Assembly: GCA_964405825.1 (NCBI GenBank)
Contig: CAYOPI010000007.1
Coordinates: forward strand, 11,966 to 75,965
Direction: 5' to 3'
DNA from: JBHJGM01 sp964405825
Lineage (GTDB): Bacteria; Verrucomicrobiota; Verrucomicrobiia; Opitutales; JBHJGM01
DNA length: 64,000 nt
Under the pieces are notes generated by a model that did no database searches, was not told the DNA's origin, and saw only the letters and a list, made by a program, of their open reading frames with translations. A program made the translations under genes and the position numbers. Shown piece after piece: positions 17,350 through 25,483 of this stretch (its first letter is position 1; each line of letters opens with the position of its first letter).

Positions 17350-18135
17350 ATGCAAACGAAATCTGTTGCGACGTTGCTGCTGCTGACGGCCACCGCTGTC
17401 TGTGCCGGGGAGACCGAGGTGGTCGAACGCGTCATCTTCGAGGACGACTTTGACACGACCGAGTCCTATCACGAGGAGCGCACGCTTAACGCGACCTTCA
17501 AGGAGTACGTCGACAACGCCCTCTACGACGGGCACCTGCTCAAGAAGTGGCGGCTGAACTGGGACTACAGCTACGAGGGCCGCTGGACGCAGGCCTTCTG
17601 GGTGCGCCATCCGAGCGAGGGCTACATGATCCAGGGCGGGCGCTCGGCCTGCAACGAAGGTCAGAACTACCGCATTGTAGCCGATGTGGAGATTCCCGCC
17701 GACGTCGCCGCCTACTCCATTCGCTTTCGTCAGATGAAGCGGGACAACGATCCCCTGCATTATCTGCTCGGCGCGGACGCCGACGGTGCGGGCGGAGTGG
17801 ACTTCGGCTTCATGAACCAGCTCCCGCAGTCAGACGTGACGACGACCGATCTGTACACGCGCGGGGTGCTTTTTGGCGATCACATCGTGCACCGCGACCG
17901 GGTCCGCATGCACGTGTGGGTCGACGTGGAGATTCACGTGGACGTTGCGTCGAGGATGGTGCGCTGGACGATGGACGGCCATCTGATCGGTGAGGCCTGG
18001 GCACGCAACCTCGAGCCCGGCGGCTACTTCGGCATGTACATGTGCTGGGACCGCGACAGCCGCTTCGACGACTTCAGGATCACGGTGGTCGACCCCGCTC
18101 CGGGCGCAGCGACTTCGGCGGCAGTCCAGCGGTGA
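17350..18135 (+). CDS. Secreted beta-sandwich protein, possibly carbohydrate-active, function unknown
   Basis: The 261-residue protein has a signal peptide (VATLLLLTATAVCAG, cleavage near AVCAG). The mature part reads as a concanavalin/LamG-like beta-sandwich: FEDDFDTTESYHEE at the start, repeated short beta-strands, and a late RWTMDGHLIGEAWARNL strand-turn-strand pattern, as in polysaccharide-lyase or DUF1961-like proteins. The N-terminal FEDDF and C-terminal SRFDDFRITVVDP pair is the usual closing of such a sandwich. It follows the GFO/IDH/MocA gene by 9 bp, suggesting a role in sugar or glycan use outside the cytoplasm. No catalytic residues can be named. Confidence 0.65.
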   Translation: MQTKSVATLLLLTATAVCAGETEVVERVIFEDDFDTTESYHEERTLNATFKEYVDNALYDGHLLKKWRLNWDYSYEGRWTQAFWVRHPSEGYMIQGGRSACNEGQNYRIVADVEIPADVAAYSIRFRQMKRDNDPLHYLLGADADGAGGVDFGFMNQLPQSDVTTTDLYTRGVLFGDHIVHRDRVRMHVWVDVEIHVDVASRMVRWTMDGHLIGEAWARNLEPGGYFGMYMCWDRDSRFDDFRITVVDPAPGAATSAAVQR

Positions 18136-18138
18136 CGC

Positions 18139-19446
18139 CTACGGGGCCGGAGGCTCGCCCGGACCATCCTGGCCAAGTTTGGCTTCGACGCCCGGCAGGT
18201 GCAGCGTCTGGGTCGGGAAGGCGAACTCGATACCGGCCTCGTTGAACCTGCGCAGGAGAGCCGTGTTGAAATCGTCGGCGTGCTGCATGAAGTCCCAGTA
18301 CTTGGGCGGGTGGAACCAGTAGATGACGAAGATGTTCAGCGAGGCCGCGTTGAAGTCGTTGAAGTAGACGCGCGGGAGCATGTCGCCCTCGTTGACCTCG
18401 GGCTGCTTGAGCAGGTCGAGGATGATCTGCTTGCCCTCCTCGATTTTCTCGGGGGGCGTGTCGTAGGTGACGGTGACGTTGAGGATGCGGCGAATGAAGG
18501 GGCGCTTGGCTACGTTGTGGATGGCCTCGTTGGCCAGGATGCCGTTGGGCACGGTGACCAGGTGGCCGTCCAGGCGGCGGATGCGCGTGGAGCGTACGCC
18601 GACCTCCTCGATGGTGCCGTCGTGGTCGCCAAAGATGATCCGGTCGCCCATCTCGAACGGGCGGTCGGTGAAGAGCATGATCGAGCCGAAGAAATTCTTC
18701 AGCATGTCCTGCGCGGCGAAGGCCAGGGCGAGGCCGCCGATCCCCAGACCGGCGATGATGCTCGTCAGGCTCTTGTCGCTGACGGCTTCGATCACGTTGA
18801 GCAGACCCAGGATGATGATGGCCGCGCGCAGGCTTGAACGCACCAGCGGCACCAGCATCTTGCCAAAGCCCGACTCGGAATCCTCGGCCTTGCGGCGCAG
18901 CAGTTCCACCGGCACCTCGACCAGGCGAAAGGCCAGCAGCGCCACCGCGACGATCAGCAGCACCTCGACGATGCTGTCGTAGAAGCTCTCAACCGTTGGC
19001 GTGAAAGAAAGAAAGATACCGCCGATGCGCAGGCCCAGCACCAGCCCGAAGAGCACCAGGCTGTGCCCCAGGGCAGCGAAGGCCATCTGCCGCACCGAGC
19101 GCTCGCTGATGTCGATTTTGCCGGCCAGACGCGAGAGCACCATCCCGACGAACTTGGCCAGGACCATTCCCCCGAGAATGCACCCGAACAGCGCCAGGAA
19201 CTGCCAGAGATCATTGCGCTTGGTCACGACCTCGAGGATCTCCTCGCCAAGATGGGCGGCCTGTTCGCTGAAGGTTTCCTCGGGCACTTCGGCGGTGGAG
19301 ACGTCAGCGGTGGCGTCGGCTTGGGCGTCGCTGGCGGCCATCGCGCCGGGCGAAGTGAGGTCCTGTCCGTTGGCGAAAGCTGCCGCGAACGCCCATAACC
19401 AGGCGACGGCGAGCAGACAACGAAGGCGGCGCGGGAAAACGATCAT
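18139..19446 (-). CDS. MscS-type small-conductance mechanosensitive channel
   Basis: The 435-residue protein carries an N-terminal signal peptide (LLAVAWLWAFAAAFANG), a periplasmic linker of about 60 residues and several transmembrane helices. The pore-lining helix and beta-domain are the MscS signature: GIGGLALAFAAQDMLKNFFG, then DRPFEMGDRIIFGDHDGTIEEVG and STRIRRLDGHLVTVPNGIL. It releases solutes when membrane tension rises. It converges on the secreted beta-sandwich gene with a 3-bp gap, and coaC lies 10 bp upstream on the same strand, so it may be co-transcribed with coaC. Confidence 0.93.
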   Translation of the reverse strand: MIVFPRRLRCLLAVAWLWAFAAAFANGQDLTSPGAMAASDAQADATADVSTAEVPEETFSEQAAHLGEEILEVVTKRNDLWQFLALFGCILGGMVLAKFVGMVLSRLAGKIDISERSVRQMAFAALGHSLVLFGLVLGLRIGGIFLSFTPTVESFYDSIVEVLLIVAVALLAFRLVEVPVELLRRKAEDSESGFGKMLVPLVRSSLRAAIIILGLLNVIEAVSDKSLTSIIAGLGIGGLALAFAAQDMLKNFFGSIMLFTDRPFEMGDRIIFGDHDGTIEEVGVRSTRIRRLDGHLVTVPNGILANEAIHNVAKRPFIRRILNVTVTYDTPPEKIEEGKQIILDLLKQPEVNEGDMLPRVYFNDFNAASLNIFVIYWFHPPKYWDFMQHADDFNTALLRRFNEAGIEFAFPTQTLHLPGVEAKLGQDGPGEPPAP

Positions 19447-19456
19447 GGCGGTCGCG

Positions 19457-20014
19457 TCAATTGGACTTCTCCGCGAAAAAGGCTTCCACGGCCTGAACGA
19501 TGTCGGGCACGAAGGCCAGCTTGCCCTTGCCCTCGTAACCGCAGGCGAGCATGCCCTCGGCCGGGTCGACGAAGCGCACGCCGCGTTCCTGCAGGGTGCG
19601 GATGTTCTGCCGGGTGGCCGGGTGGGCGAGCATCTTTCCGTTCATGGCAGGGGCGGCCATCACCGGTGCGGGCGTGGCCAGGTAGATGGAGGTGAGCAAG
19701 TCCGGGGCCAGCCCCTGGGCAAAGCAGGCCAGGATGTGCGCGGTGGCCGGGGCGACCAGCAGCAGGTCGGCGGCGTCGGCCAGCTCGATGTGGCCGGGCT
19801 GCCAGCCCTCGTGCTCCTTCCACAGGTCCCAGCCGACCGGGTTCTTCGAGAGCACCTGCAGGGTCAGCGGGGTGATGAACTCGGTGGCCTCGCGCGTCAT
19901 GACCACATGGACATTCGCTCCGCGCTTGCCCAGCTCGGAGGTCAGGTCGGCGGCCTTGTAAGCAGCGATGGAGCCGGTCACCCCCAGCAAAATGTTCTTC
20001 CCGTCCAGCGTCAT
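19457..20014 (-). CDS. coaC: Phosphopantothenoylcysteine decarboxylase, stand-alone flavoprotein
   Basis: The 185-residue protein matches the N-terminal half of CoaBC/Dfp. GVTGSIAAYKAADL is the flavin-binding start, GHIELADAADLLLVAPATA carries the catalytic His and the PATA segment, APAMNGKM is the conserved PAMNxxM clamp, and GMLACGYEGKG holds the active-site cysteine. It decarboxylates 4'-phospho-N-pantothenoylcysteine in coenzyme A synthesis. The usual CoaB synthetase domain is absent from this protein and from the window, so coaB should be encoded elsewhere. Its product supplies CoA, the donor of phosphopantetheine for the carrier proteins in this window. Confidence 0.9.
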   Translation of the reverse strand: MTLDGKNILLGVTGSIAAYKAADLTSELGKRGANVHVVMTREATEFITPLTLQVLSKNPVGWDLWKEHEGWQPGHIELADAADLLLVAPATAHILACFAQGLAPDLLTSIYLATPAPVMAAPAMNGKMLAHPATRQNIRTLQERGVRFVDPAEGMLACGYEGKGKLAFVPDIVQAVEAFFAEKSN

Positions 20015-20060
20015 GGCTCAGCGGTCAGGATAACCACAGAACAGGCCGCAAGCACAAGGC

Positions 20061-20092
20061 GGAATGATGCGGAGCCTCACCCGCCTCATTCC
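20061..20092 (-). terminator. Hairpin between coaC and leuA, possible weak terminator
   Basis: GGAATGATGCGG (20061-20072) pairs with CCGCCTCATTCC (20081-20092) at 11 of 12 positions with an 8-base loop. It lies 25 bp downstream of the leuA stop. There is no T-tract on either strand, so it may act as a Rho-dependent or 3'-protecting stem instead of an intrinsic terminator. Confidence 0.35.
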
Positions 20093-20117
20093 TTCCAGGT
20101 ACCCGATTTGCCAGGCA

Positions 20118-21869
20118 CTACCGCGCGCGGTTCCAGGCGCAGACGATCGCCTCGAGGTTGGCCTGCTCGGTAGAGGGGCTCACGCCCACGCCCCAGACCT
20201 TCGCGCAGTCGCGCTGGCGTTCGATCTGGATGTAGGTGGCGCCGTCGGCTGCCGAGCCCGCGCCGATGGCGTGGCTGTGGTAATCCAGCAGGGTGAAGTC
20301 CTTCAGGCCGAAGCCCTCCAACGCGTGGACAAAGGCATTGATCGGTCCGTTGCCGGTGCCCTCGATGGTGTGTTCGGTGCCCTGGTGGCGAATGTGTGCC
20401 TTGCAGGTGGTGGTTTTTTCGGGCGGATGGCCGATCTGAATCTGGTGGTCGAGCAGTTCGAGCGGCACGCGGCGTTCGACGAACTCGCGCACGAAGAAGT
20501 CGCGCACTTCCTCAGAGGACAGCTCGCGGGCCTGAGCGTCGGCAAAGTTCCAGACGGCTTCACCGACCTGCGGGGCCATCGCCCTGGGCAGCTCCCAGCC
20601 GTAGTCGCGCTGAAGGACGAAGGCCACGCCGCCCTTGCCGCTCTGGGAGTTGATGCGGACAATGGCCTCATACGTCCGACCGATATCCCGTGGATCGAGG
20701 GTGAGGTAGGGGACTTCCCAAAGTCCCGACCCGCTGCCAAAACCAGCGCCTTCTCCCGAGCCGTCGGCGTTTCCGGCCCCGCTGCCTTCGCCGCTACCGT
20801 GGTGGACCTGGCTGCGGTCCATGCCCTTCTTGATGGCGTCCTGATGCGACCCTGAGAAAGCCGTGAAGACCAGCTCGCCCGAGTAGGGCCAGCGCGCGTG
20901 CACGTCCATGCGGGTGGTGCGCTGGTAGACCTCGCGAATGCTGTCGAGGTCGCTGAAGTCCAGGCGCGGGTCGATCCCCTGGCTGTGGAAGTTCAGCGCG
21001 ACGATAACGACATCGAGGTTGCCGGTGCGTTCGCCATTGCCAAAGAGCGTGCCCTCGACGCGGTCGGCCCCGGCCAACAGGCCCAGCTCGGTGGCGGCCA
21101 CGCCGGTGCCGCGGTCGTTGTGCGTGTGCAGGGAGATGATGGCCTGCGCGCGTCGGCTGAGGTTGCGGCAGAACCACTCGATCTGGTCGGCGTGCACGTT
21201 GGGGGTGTGGTACTCGACCGTCGCCGGCAAATTCAGAATCACGCGCCCTTCGTTCTTTTCATCGCCGGTGAGCCACTCATCCATCACGCCCTCGCAGACC
21301 TCCAGGGCGAAATCCATCTCGGTGTCCGAGAAGCTCTCGGGTGAGTACTCAAAGCGCACCCGCGTGGACGGGACCGTCGGGACGAGTTCGCGCACCAGGG
21401 CGGTGTGGTCGGTCGCAATCTGGCGGATGTCCTCGCGCGTGGCCCCGCCAAAGGTGACTTCCCGCTGCAGGGCGCTGGTGGAGTTGTACAGGTGCACGAT
21501 GGCCGTGTCGGCGCCATCGATCGCTTCGAAGCTGCGCCGGATCAGGTGCTCGCGCGCCTGGGTGAGGACCTGCACGTGCACGTCCTGGGGGATGCGCCCC
21601 TCCTCGATCAGGCGACGGCAGAAACGGAACTCGGTATCGCTGGCCGAGGGGAAGCCGATCTCGATTTCCTTGAAGCCGATCCGCACGAGCAGGTCGAACA
21701 GCTCGAGTTTCTCCTCGACGTTCATCGGCACGGGCAGGGCCTGATTGCCGTCGCGCAGGTCCACGCTGCACCAGATGGGCGGCTGGGTGAGTTGGCGGTT
21801 GGGCCACTGGCGGTCGGGCAGGTCCACGACCGGTCGCGGGCGGTACTTTTTGAGCAAATCGGCGTTCAT
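20118..21869 (-). CDS. leuA: 2-isopropylmalate synthase
   Basis: The 583-residue protein catalyses the first committed step of leucine synthesis (acetyl-CoA plus 2-oxoisovalerate). The DRE-TIM barrel motif VDLRDGNQALPVPM (about 36-49) and LHTHNDRGTGVAA (247-259) supply metal and substrate ligands. GNGERTGNLDVV near 278-289 is the family signature. The C-terminal third (about 430-583) is the allosteric LeuA dimer domain. It belongs to the longer LeuA type starting KYRP. Residues 357-382 are an unusual Gly/Ser/Ala/Glu-rich insert between two conserved segments. A 16-bp perfect palindrome lies 10 bp upstream of the start and may be an operator. No leucine-codon leader peptide or T-box was recognised. 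Confidence 0.95.
   Translation of the reverse strand: MNADLLKKYRPRPVVDLPDRQWPNRQLTQPPIWCSVDLRDGNQALPVPMNVEEKLELFDLLVRIGFKEIEIGFPSASDTEFRFCRRLIEEGRIPQDVHVQVLTQAREHLIRRSFEAIDGADTAIVHLYNSTSALQREVTFGGATREDIRQIATDHTALVRELVPTVPSTRVRFEYSPESFSDTEMDFALEVCEGVMDEWLTGDEKNEGRVILNLPATVEYHTPNVHADQIEWFCRNLSRRAQAIISLHTHNDRGTGVAATELGLLAGADRVEGTLFGNGERTGNLDVVIVALNFHSQGIDPRLDFSDLDSIREVYQRTTRMDVHARWPYSGELVFTAFSGSHQDAIKKGMDRSQVHHGSGEGSGAGNADGSGEGAGFGSGSGLWEVPYLTLDPRDIGRTYEAIVRINSQSGKGGVAFVLQRDYGWELPRAMAPQVGEAVWNFADAQARELSSEEVRDFFVREFVERRVPLELLDHQIQIGHPPEKTTTCKAHIRHQGTEHTIEGTGNGPINAFVHALEGFGLKDFTLLDYHSHAIGAGSAADGATYIQIERQRDCAKVWGVGVSPSTEQANLEAIVCAWNRAR
20724..20801 (-). repeat. Gly/Ser-rich low-complexity insert inside leuA
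   Basis: This segment encodes about 26 residues made almost only of Gly, Ser, Ala and Glu, with GSG and GEG repeated. It sits between DAIKKGMDRSQ and LWEVPYLTLDP, which are normally joined by a short non-repetitive stretch. The DNA shows short imperfect tandem repeats, so replication slippage is a plausible origin. Confidence 0.7.
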
Positions 21870-21878
21870 CGGTCATCG

Positions 21879-21894
21879 GCGCTGACGTCAGCGC
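21879..21894. promoter_or_regulatory. 16-bp perfect palindrome upstream of leuA
   Basis: GCGCTGACGTCAGCGC is a perfect palindrome ending 10 bp before the leuA start. Its position and symmetry suit a dimeric repressor site or an mRNA element near the ribosome binding site. The cognate protein is unknown. Confidence 0.45.
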
Positions 21895-22029
21895 GCGGGA
21901 AAACTATCGGTACAGAAGGCATGGAGTTGCGACCCGGACAGGCCGCGAGCACCGGGCACAGCAACGCCCCGTGGAAGAAGAAGCACGTATTGTTTTGAGG
22001 GCCGCGCCCGGCCACACCGCATCGCTCCA

Positions 22030-22043
22030 CTCCCCTAGGGGAG
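22030..22043. repeat. 14-bp perfect palindrome in the leuA/ABC divergent region
   Basis: CTCCCCTAGGGGAG is followed on the plus strand by CAGCTTTT. It lies in the roughly 330-bp region between leuA and the ABC transporter start. It could be a binding site or, in plus-strand RNA, a short terminator-like stem. No other gene or RNA was recognised in this region. Confidence 0.35.
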
Positions 22044-22198
22044 CAGCTTTTCGAGCAGGCCCAGCAGCAGGACCGTCTGGCGGCGGGTGTCTCGCATCAG
22101 AAGTGTACTATCGACGGGCGTTCGCCGGAGTCAAGGGCAAGGTGCCCGGCCTGCGCGCGGCAGTTGACCCGGCAGCCGCTCCGGCAGATGCTTTCGAT

Positions 22199-23959
22199 AT
22201 GTCCATTATCTGGCGGGTCTCCGGCTACCTCTTCCGCTATCGCCGACTGTTTTTCCTGACGCTGCTGCTGGCCGGCCTGTCAACGGGTTTCATGATTCTG
22301 GTGCCGCTGAGCCTGCGCGAAATCCTCCACGGGGTGGAAAACGCCACCGGGGTGGAAGGGCTGCTGGGCGGTGTGGGGCTTCTGGTTTTGCTGTATGCGG
22401 GCAGCCAGATTTTTGACGGCCTGCGCATTCGCGTGAACAACACCCTCGAGCAGAAAGTGCTGATGGACATGCGTGGCGACCTCCACGGTAAGCTCCTGCG
22501 ACTGCCGATCAGTTTTTACGACGCGCGCAAGAGCGGCGAGATCTCCTCCCGCGTGATCGAAGACGTCTCCAATGTCGAACGCGCCCTGCTCGACGGCACC
22601 GAACAGGGCTCGCGCGCGCTGTTGATGATCATCGGGGTGACGGCCGCGCTGTTCTGGCTGCAGCCGATGCTGGCCGCGCTGGTCTTTCTGCCCGTGCCGG
22701 TCCTGCTGGTCTACGGCATTTTTTATGCGCGCGGGTCGCGGCGGGTCTGGAAAAAGGTGCGCGAGTCCGCCGGGGACCTCAACGCGCTTCTGGTTGAGGA
22801 CATCCAGGCCAATCGGCTGATCCAGACGTTTGCCCTGCAGCAGCGCGAGAGCCGGCGCTTTCGCGAGCGCGCCAGTCTCCTGCGCGACCGCACACTCAAG
22901 GCCATGTACCGCTGGTCCATCTACAATCCCACGACGAACTTCATCACGAATCTGGGCACGGTCGCGATCATCGGGCTGGGCGGCTGGATGATCCTGGAAG
23001 AGCGCGCGGGCTTCGACTATCCCGAGCTGATCGCCTTCTTTTTCCTGGCCACGATGCTGTATCAGCCGATCAGCATGCTGCATGGACTCAATCACCTGAT
23101 GGCCCAAGGCAAGGCCTCCGGCGAACGCGTTTTTGAGGTGCTCGACGCCGAGGAGACTGTCGTCGATCCGGCCCGGCCCAAGGCGATTCCGGCGGGTCCG
23201 CTCGCGGTGGACTTCAACGACGCGACCTTCGCCTACCCCGGGCGCCCGGCCGTGCTGGAACACTTTCATCTGCGCCTGGAGCCGGGGCAGGTGACCGCGC
23301 TGGTCGGCCACACCGGCGCGGGCAAGAGCACGGTGGCCAACCTGGCCATGCGGGCCTACGACGTGACCGCCGGCACCGTTGCGCTCAACGGGGTGGACGT
23401 GCGCGACATCTCCCTGGCCGATTTGCACAACGCCGTTGGGCACGTGGCGCAGGACCCCTTTCTCTTCGAGGGCACGGTCGAGGACAACCTGCGCCTGGCC
23501 CGCGAGGACGCCACCGAGGACGATCTCCGCAACGCCCTGCACTGCGCCTGTGCGCTGGAGTTTGTCAGCCGTCTGCCCGACGGCCTCCGGACCAACATCG
23601 GCGAGAAGGGCATCCGGCTGTCGCAGGGCGAGAAGCAGCGCCTGACGATTGCCCGCGTCCTGCTGAAGAACCCCCCGATGGTCATCCTTGACGAGGCCAC
23701 CGCGAGCGTCGACACGATCACCGAGCGCCAGATTCAGACGGCCCTGGACAACCTCATGCAGGAGCGCACCGTGCTGGTCATCGCCCACCGCCTGTCGACC
23801 GTACGCAAGGCCGACAACATCGTAGTGCTGGAGCGCGGGCGCATTCTCGAGCAGGGCACCCACGACGAGCTTTTGCAGGGCGGTGGCCGCTACGCCGAAC
23901 TCTGGCGCCACCAGGTCGACGAATCCCTCGACGCGCAACTGGCCGCAACGCTGACGTAG
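22199..23959 (+). CDS. ABC exporter, fused membrane and ATPase domains (MsbA/MDR-like)
   Basis: The start is placed at ATG 22199 (586 residues), because the open frame further upstream to 21971 encodes a proline/alanine-rich stretch unlike the family. The N-terminal half has six transmembrane helices of the type-1 exporter fold, beginning IWRVSGYLFRYRRLFFLTLL. The ATPase half has Walker A GHTGAGKST (about 365-373), the signature LSQGEKQRL, Walker B MVILDEATASVD and the switch VIAHRLSTV. A homodimer should export a lipid, peptide or drug across the inner membrane. No partner gene indicates the substrate. It converges on the histidine kinase gene with a 3-bp gap. Confidence 0.92.
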   Translation: MSIIWRVSGYLFRYRRLFFLTLLLAGLSTGFMILVPLSLREILHGVENATGVEGLLGGVGLLVLLYAGSQIFDGLRIRVNNTLEQKVLMDMRGDLHGKLLRLPISFYDARKSGEISSRVIEDVSNVERALLDGTEQGSRALLMIIGVTAALFWLQPMLAALVFLPVPVLLVYGIFYARGSRRVWKKVRESAGDLNALLVEDIQANRLIQTFALQQRESRRFRERASLLRDRTLKAMYRWSIYNPTTNFITNLGTVAIIGLGGWMILEERAGFDYPELIAFFFLATMLYQPISMLHGLNHLMAQGKASGERVFEVLDAEETVVDPARPKAIPAGPLAVDFNDATFAYPGRPAVLEHFHLRLEPGQVTALVGHTGAGKSTVANLAMRAYDVTAGTVALNGVDVRDISLADLHNAVGHVAQDPFLFEGTVEDNLRLAREDATEDDLRNALHCACALEFVSRLPDGLRTNIGEKGIRLSQGEKQRLTIARVLLKNPPMVILDEATASVDTITERQIQTALDNLMQERTVLVIAHRLSTVRKADNIVVLERGRILEQGTHDELLQGGGRYAELWRHQVDESLDAQLAATLT

Positions 23960-23962
23960 TTC

Positions 23963-25126
23963 TCAGCTCGCCCCGAAGGGCACGCGGGTCGGGCCTGTCT
24001 TGGTCAAGGGCAAGCGCAGGGTGAAGGTGGTGCCCTGGTCCGGCGATGAGGTAAAGTCCAGGATGCCGTCAAGGTAGTTTTCGGCCAGCAGCTTGGCACT
24101 CCAGCAGCCCAGACCCCTGGCCTCACCCTTGCTGGAGCCGGAGCGCTGGAAGACAGCCGGCAACTGCGCTTGCGGCACCGGCTCTGGATTGTGCACGGTC
24201 GTCTCCACCCAGTCCTTCGAGTAGGCCAGGCGAATGTGCACCTGAGCATCACGGTTGCTGGCCTCCACGGCGTTCTTGAGCAGGTTGATCAGTACGCGGC
24301 GCACCAGCACTGGATCGGAGCGCGTGACCACGTCGATCAGCGTTGGCGCGAGAATGAAGGACTTATTGGCCGCTTCCGGATAGGCCGAGACGGTTTCGAT
24401 CGCCTCCTCGGTCACCTGCGGGAGGTGCACGGGCTGCAGACTGACTTCGACGGAGTCGGTGGCTACTTGCGTGAGCAGGCGCTGGGAGGCGATCTCCTCG
24501 GCCAGCAGCATGGCCTGGCGCTTGACGAACCGGCACAGCGCGATCGGGTCATCGCGGTAGATGTCGCTGAGGTGCTCCACGTTGCGCAGCGCCCCCACCA
24601 CGTTGTTGAGGTCGTGAAAAAAGATGTGCTCCATCTCCCGGCGGCGGTACTCCGCGGAGAGGTCCTGCAGGACGAGAATGACGTAACGCTGTCCGTCTTC
24701 GTGGAAGGCGCGCGCGGTGACCTTCAGGGGAGCATCCTCGCGCGGGTTCAGCGACTCATACAGGGAGACCGACTGCGCCGTGCCGTCTTCCAGAGCACGG
24801 TTCATCGCGTCGCGCACCAGGCAGCGATTGCAGTTTTCGCCCTGCCCGCAGCCACCTTCGGCCATGTCGGCGTAGCGACAACCCAGCAGATCACCGACCT
24901 GCATCGGCGCCAGTTCGTTCAGCAGCGGAAGACCACGGGCCGAAAGCAGGTTGTGGTTGGCGGCCACGACGTTGAGCCCTTCGTCCAGGATGAGCGTGGC
25001 CAGGACGTTCTCGCTGGTGGCCATTTGGACCTCCGGATGCCCAAGGAAGGACTCGGGGTCGCTTGTGCCGTCTTTGAAATCCAATGAGGCTTTGAGGTCC
25101 ATTGAGGGACAAACGGTATTGTGCAA
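23963..25126 (-). CDS. PAS-containing sensor histidine kinase with Cys cluster
   Basis: The 387-residue soluble protein begins with a PAS domain (about 35-155). Inside it, Cys residues in GCRYADMAEGGCGQGENCNRC form a four-cysteine group known from many PAS kinases and possibly binding a metal or sensing redox state. The dimerisation helix EHIFFHDLNNVVGALRNVEH (about 165-184) carries the phospho-acceptor His. The ATPase domain has the N box LLKNAVEAS and GLGCWSAKLLAE as the G2 region, with a weakened G1 (VHNPEPVP). There is no transmembrane helix, so it senses a cytoplasmic cue. No response regulator is adjacent, so its partner is unknown. Later starts such as ATG 25102 are possible. Confidence 0.85.
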   Translation of the reverse strand: MHNTVCPSMDLKASLDFKDGTSDPESFLGHPEVQMATSENVLATLILDEGLNVVAANHNLLSARGLPLLNELAPMQVGDLLGCRYADMAEGGCGQGENCNRCLVRDAMNRALEDGTAQSVSLYESLNPREDAPLKVTARAFHEDGQRYVILVLQDLSAEYRRREMEHIFFHDLNNVVGALRNVEHLSDIYRDDPIALCRFVKRQAMLLAEEIASQRLLTQVATDSVEVSLQPVHLPQVTEEAIETVSAYPEAANKSFILAPTLIDVVTRSDPVLVRRVLINLLKNAVEASNRDAQVHIRLAYSKDWVETTVHNPEPVPQAQLPAVFQRSGSSKGEARGLGCWSAKLLAENYLDGILDFTSSPDQGTTFTLRLPLTKTGPTRVPFGAS

Positions 25127-25483
25127 AGGCTGACGCAGCCTGCTCGGTGAATCAGAATCGGTCCGTGCGTGTGCAACATAAGGTGAATCCGGCTCGAAAA
25201 TGTACGGATTCCCAGTTAGGACGGCCTCTCTGGCCGTCAGTTTTGATCATGTGAACCCGGATTGGCAGGAAAGCATTTGTCACCATCGAGAACAAGTGAA
25301 CGTCACGTGTGTGGGCAATCGGGTACCTGCACCCGGACGTCGGGCACTTGCGGGCGCGAGGATCGGTGGACCCGGCGGCGTTGGTCAGCCGCTGCTGGTG
25401 TGAACCCGGGCACCTTTTTCGGGGCGGCACAAATGCGCTTGGCGCTTGTCTCTGGAGCCGATCACGAATACGGTTTGTGTACG
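25127..25483. other. Intergenic region between histidine kinase and SHD1-like gene
   Basis: About 357 bp lie between two divergent genes. The plus-strand hairpin GACGGCC (25220-25226) with GGCCGTC (25232-25238), loop TCTCT, followed by AGTTTTG, looks like a short terminator without an obvious upstream gene. The open frame from 25262 to 25483 reads as a cysteine-, arginine- and threonine-rich stretch and was judged non-coding. No convincing promoter was found. Confidence 0.45.

Noticed and set aside
21870..22198. T-box or leucine leader peptide controlling leuA
   Set aside because: No specifier-loop or antiterminator pattern and no run of Leu codons were found.
22280..23938. 552-codon minus-strand frame opposite the ABC exporter
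   Set aside because: No motifs, and the exporter on the other strand has Walker and signature motifs intact.
25262..25483. N-terminal extension of the SHD1-like protein
   Set aside because: The extra 74 residues are Cys/Arg/Thr-rich and precede a clear signal peptide at 25484.
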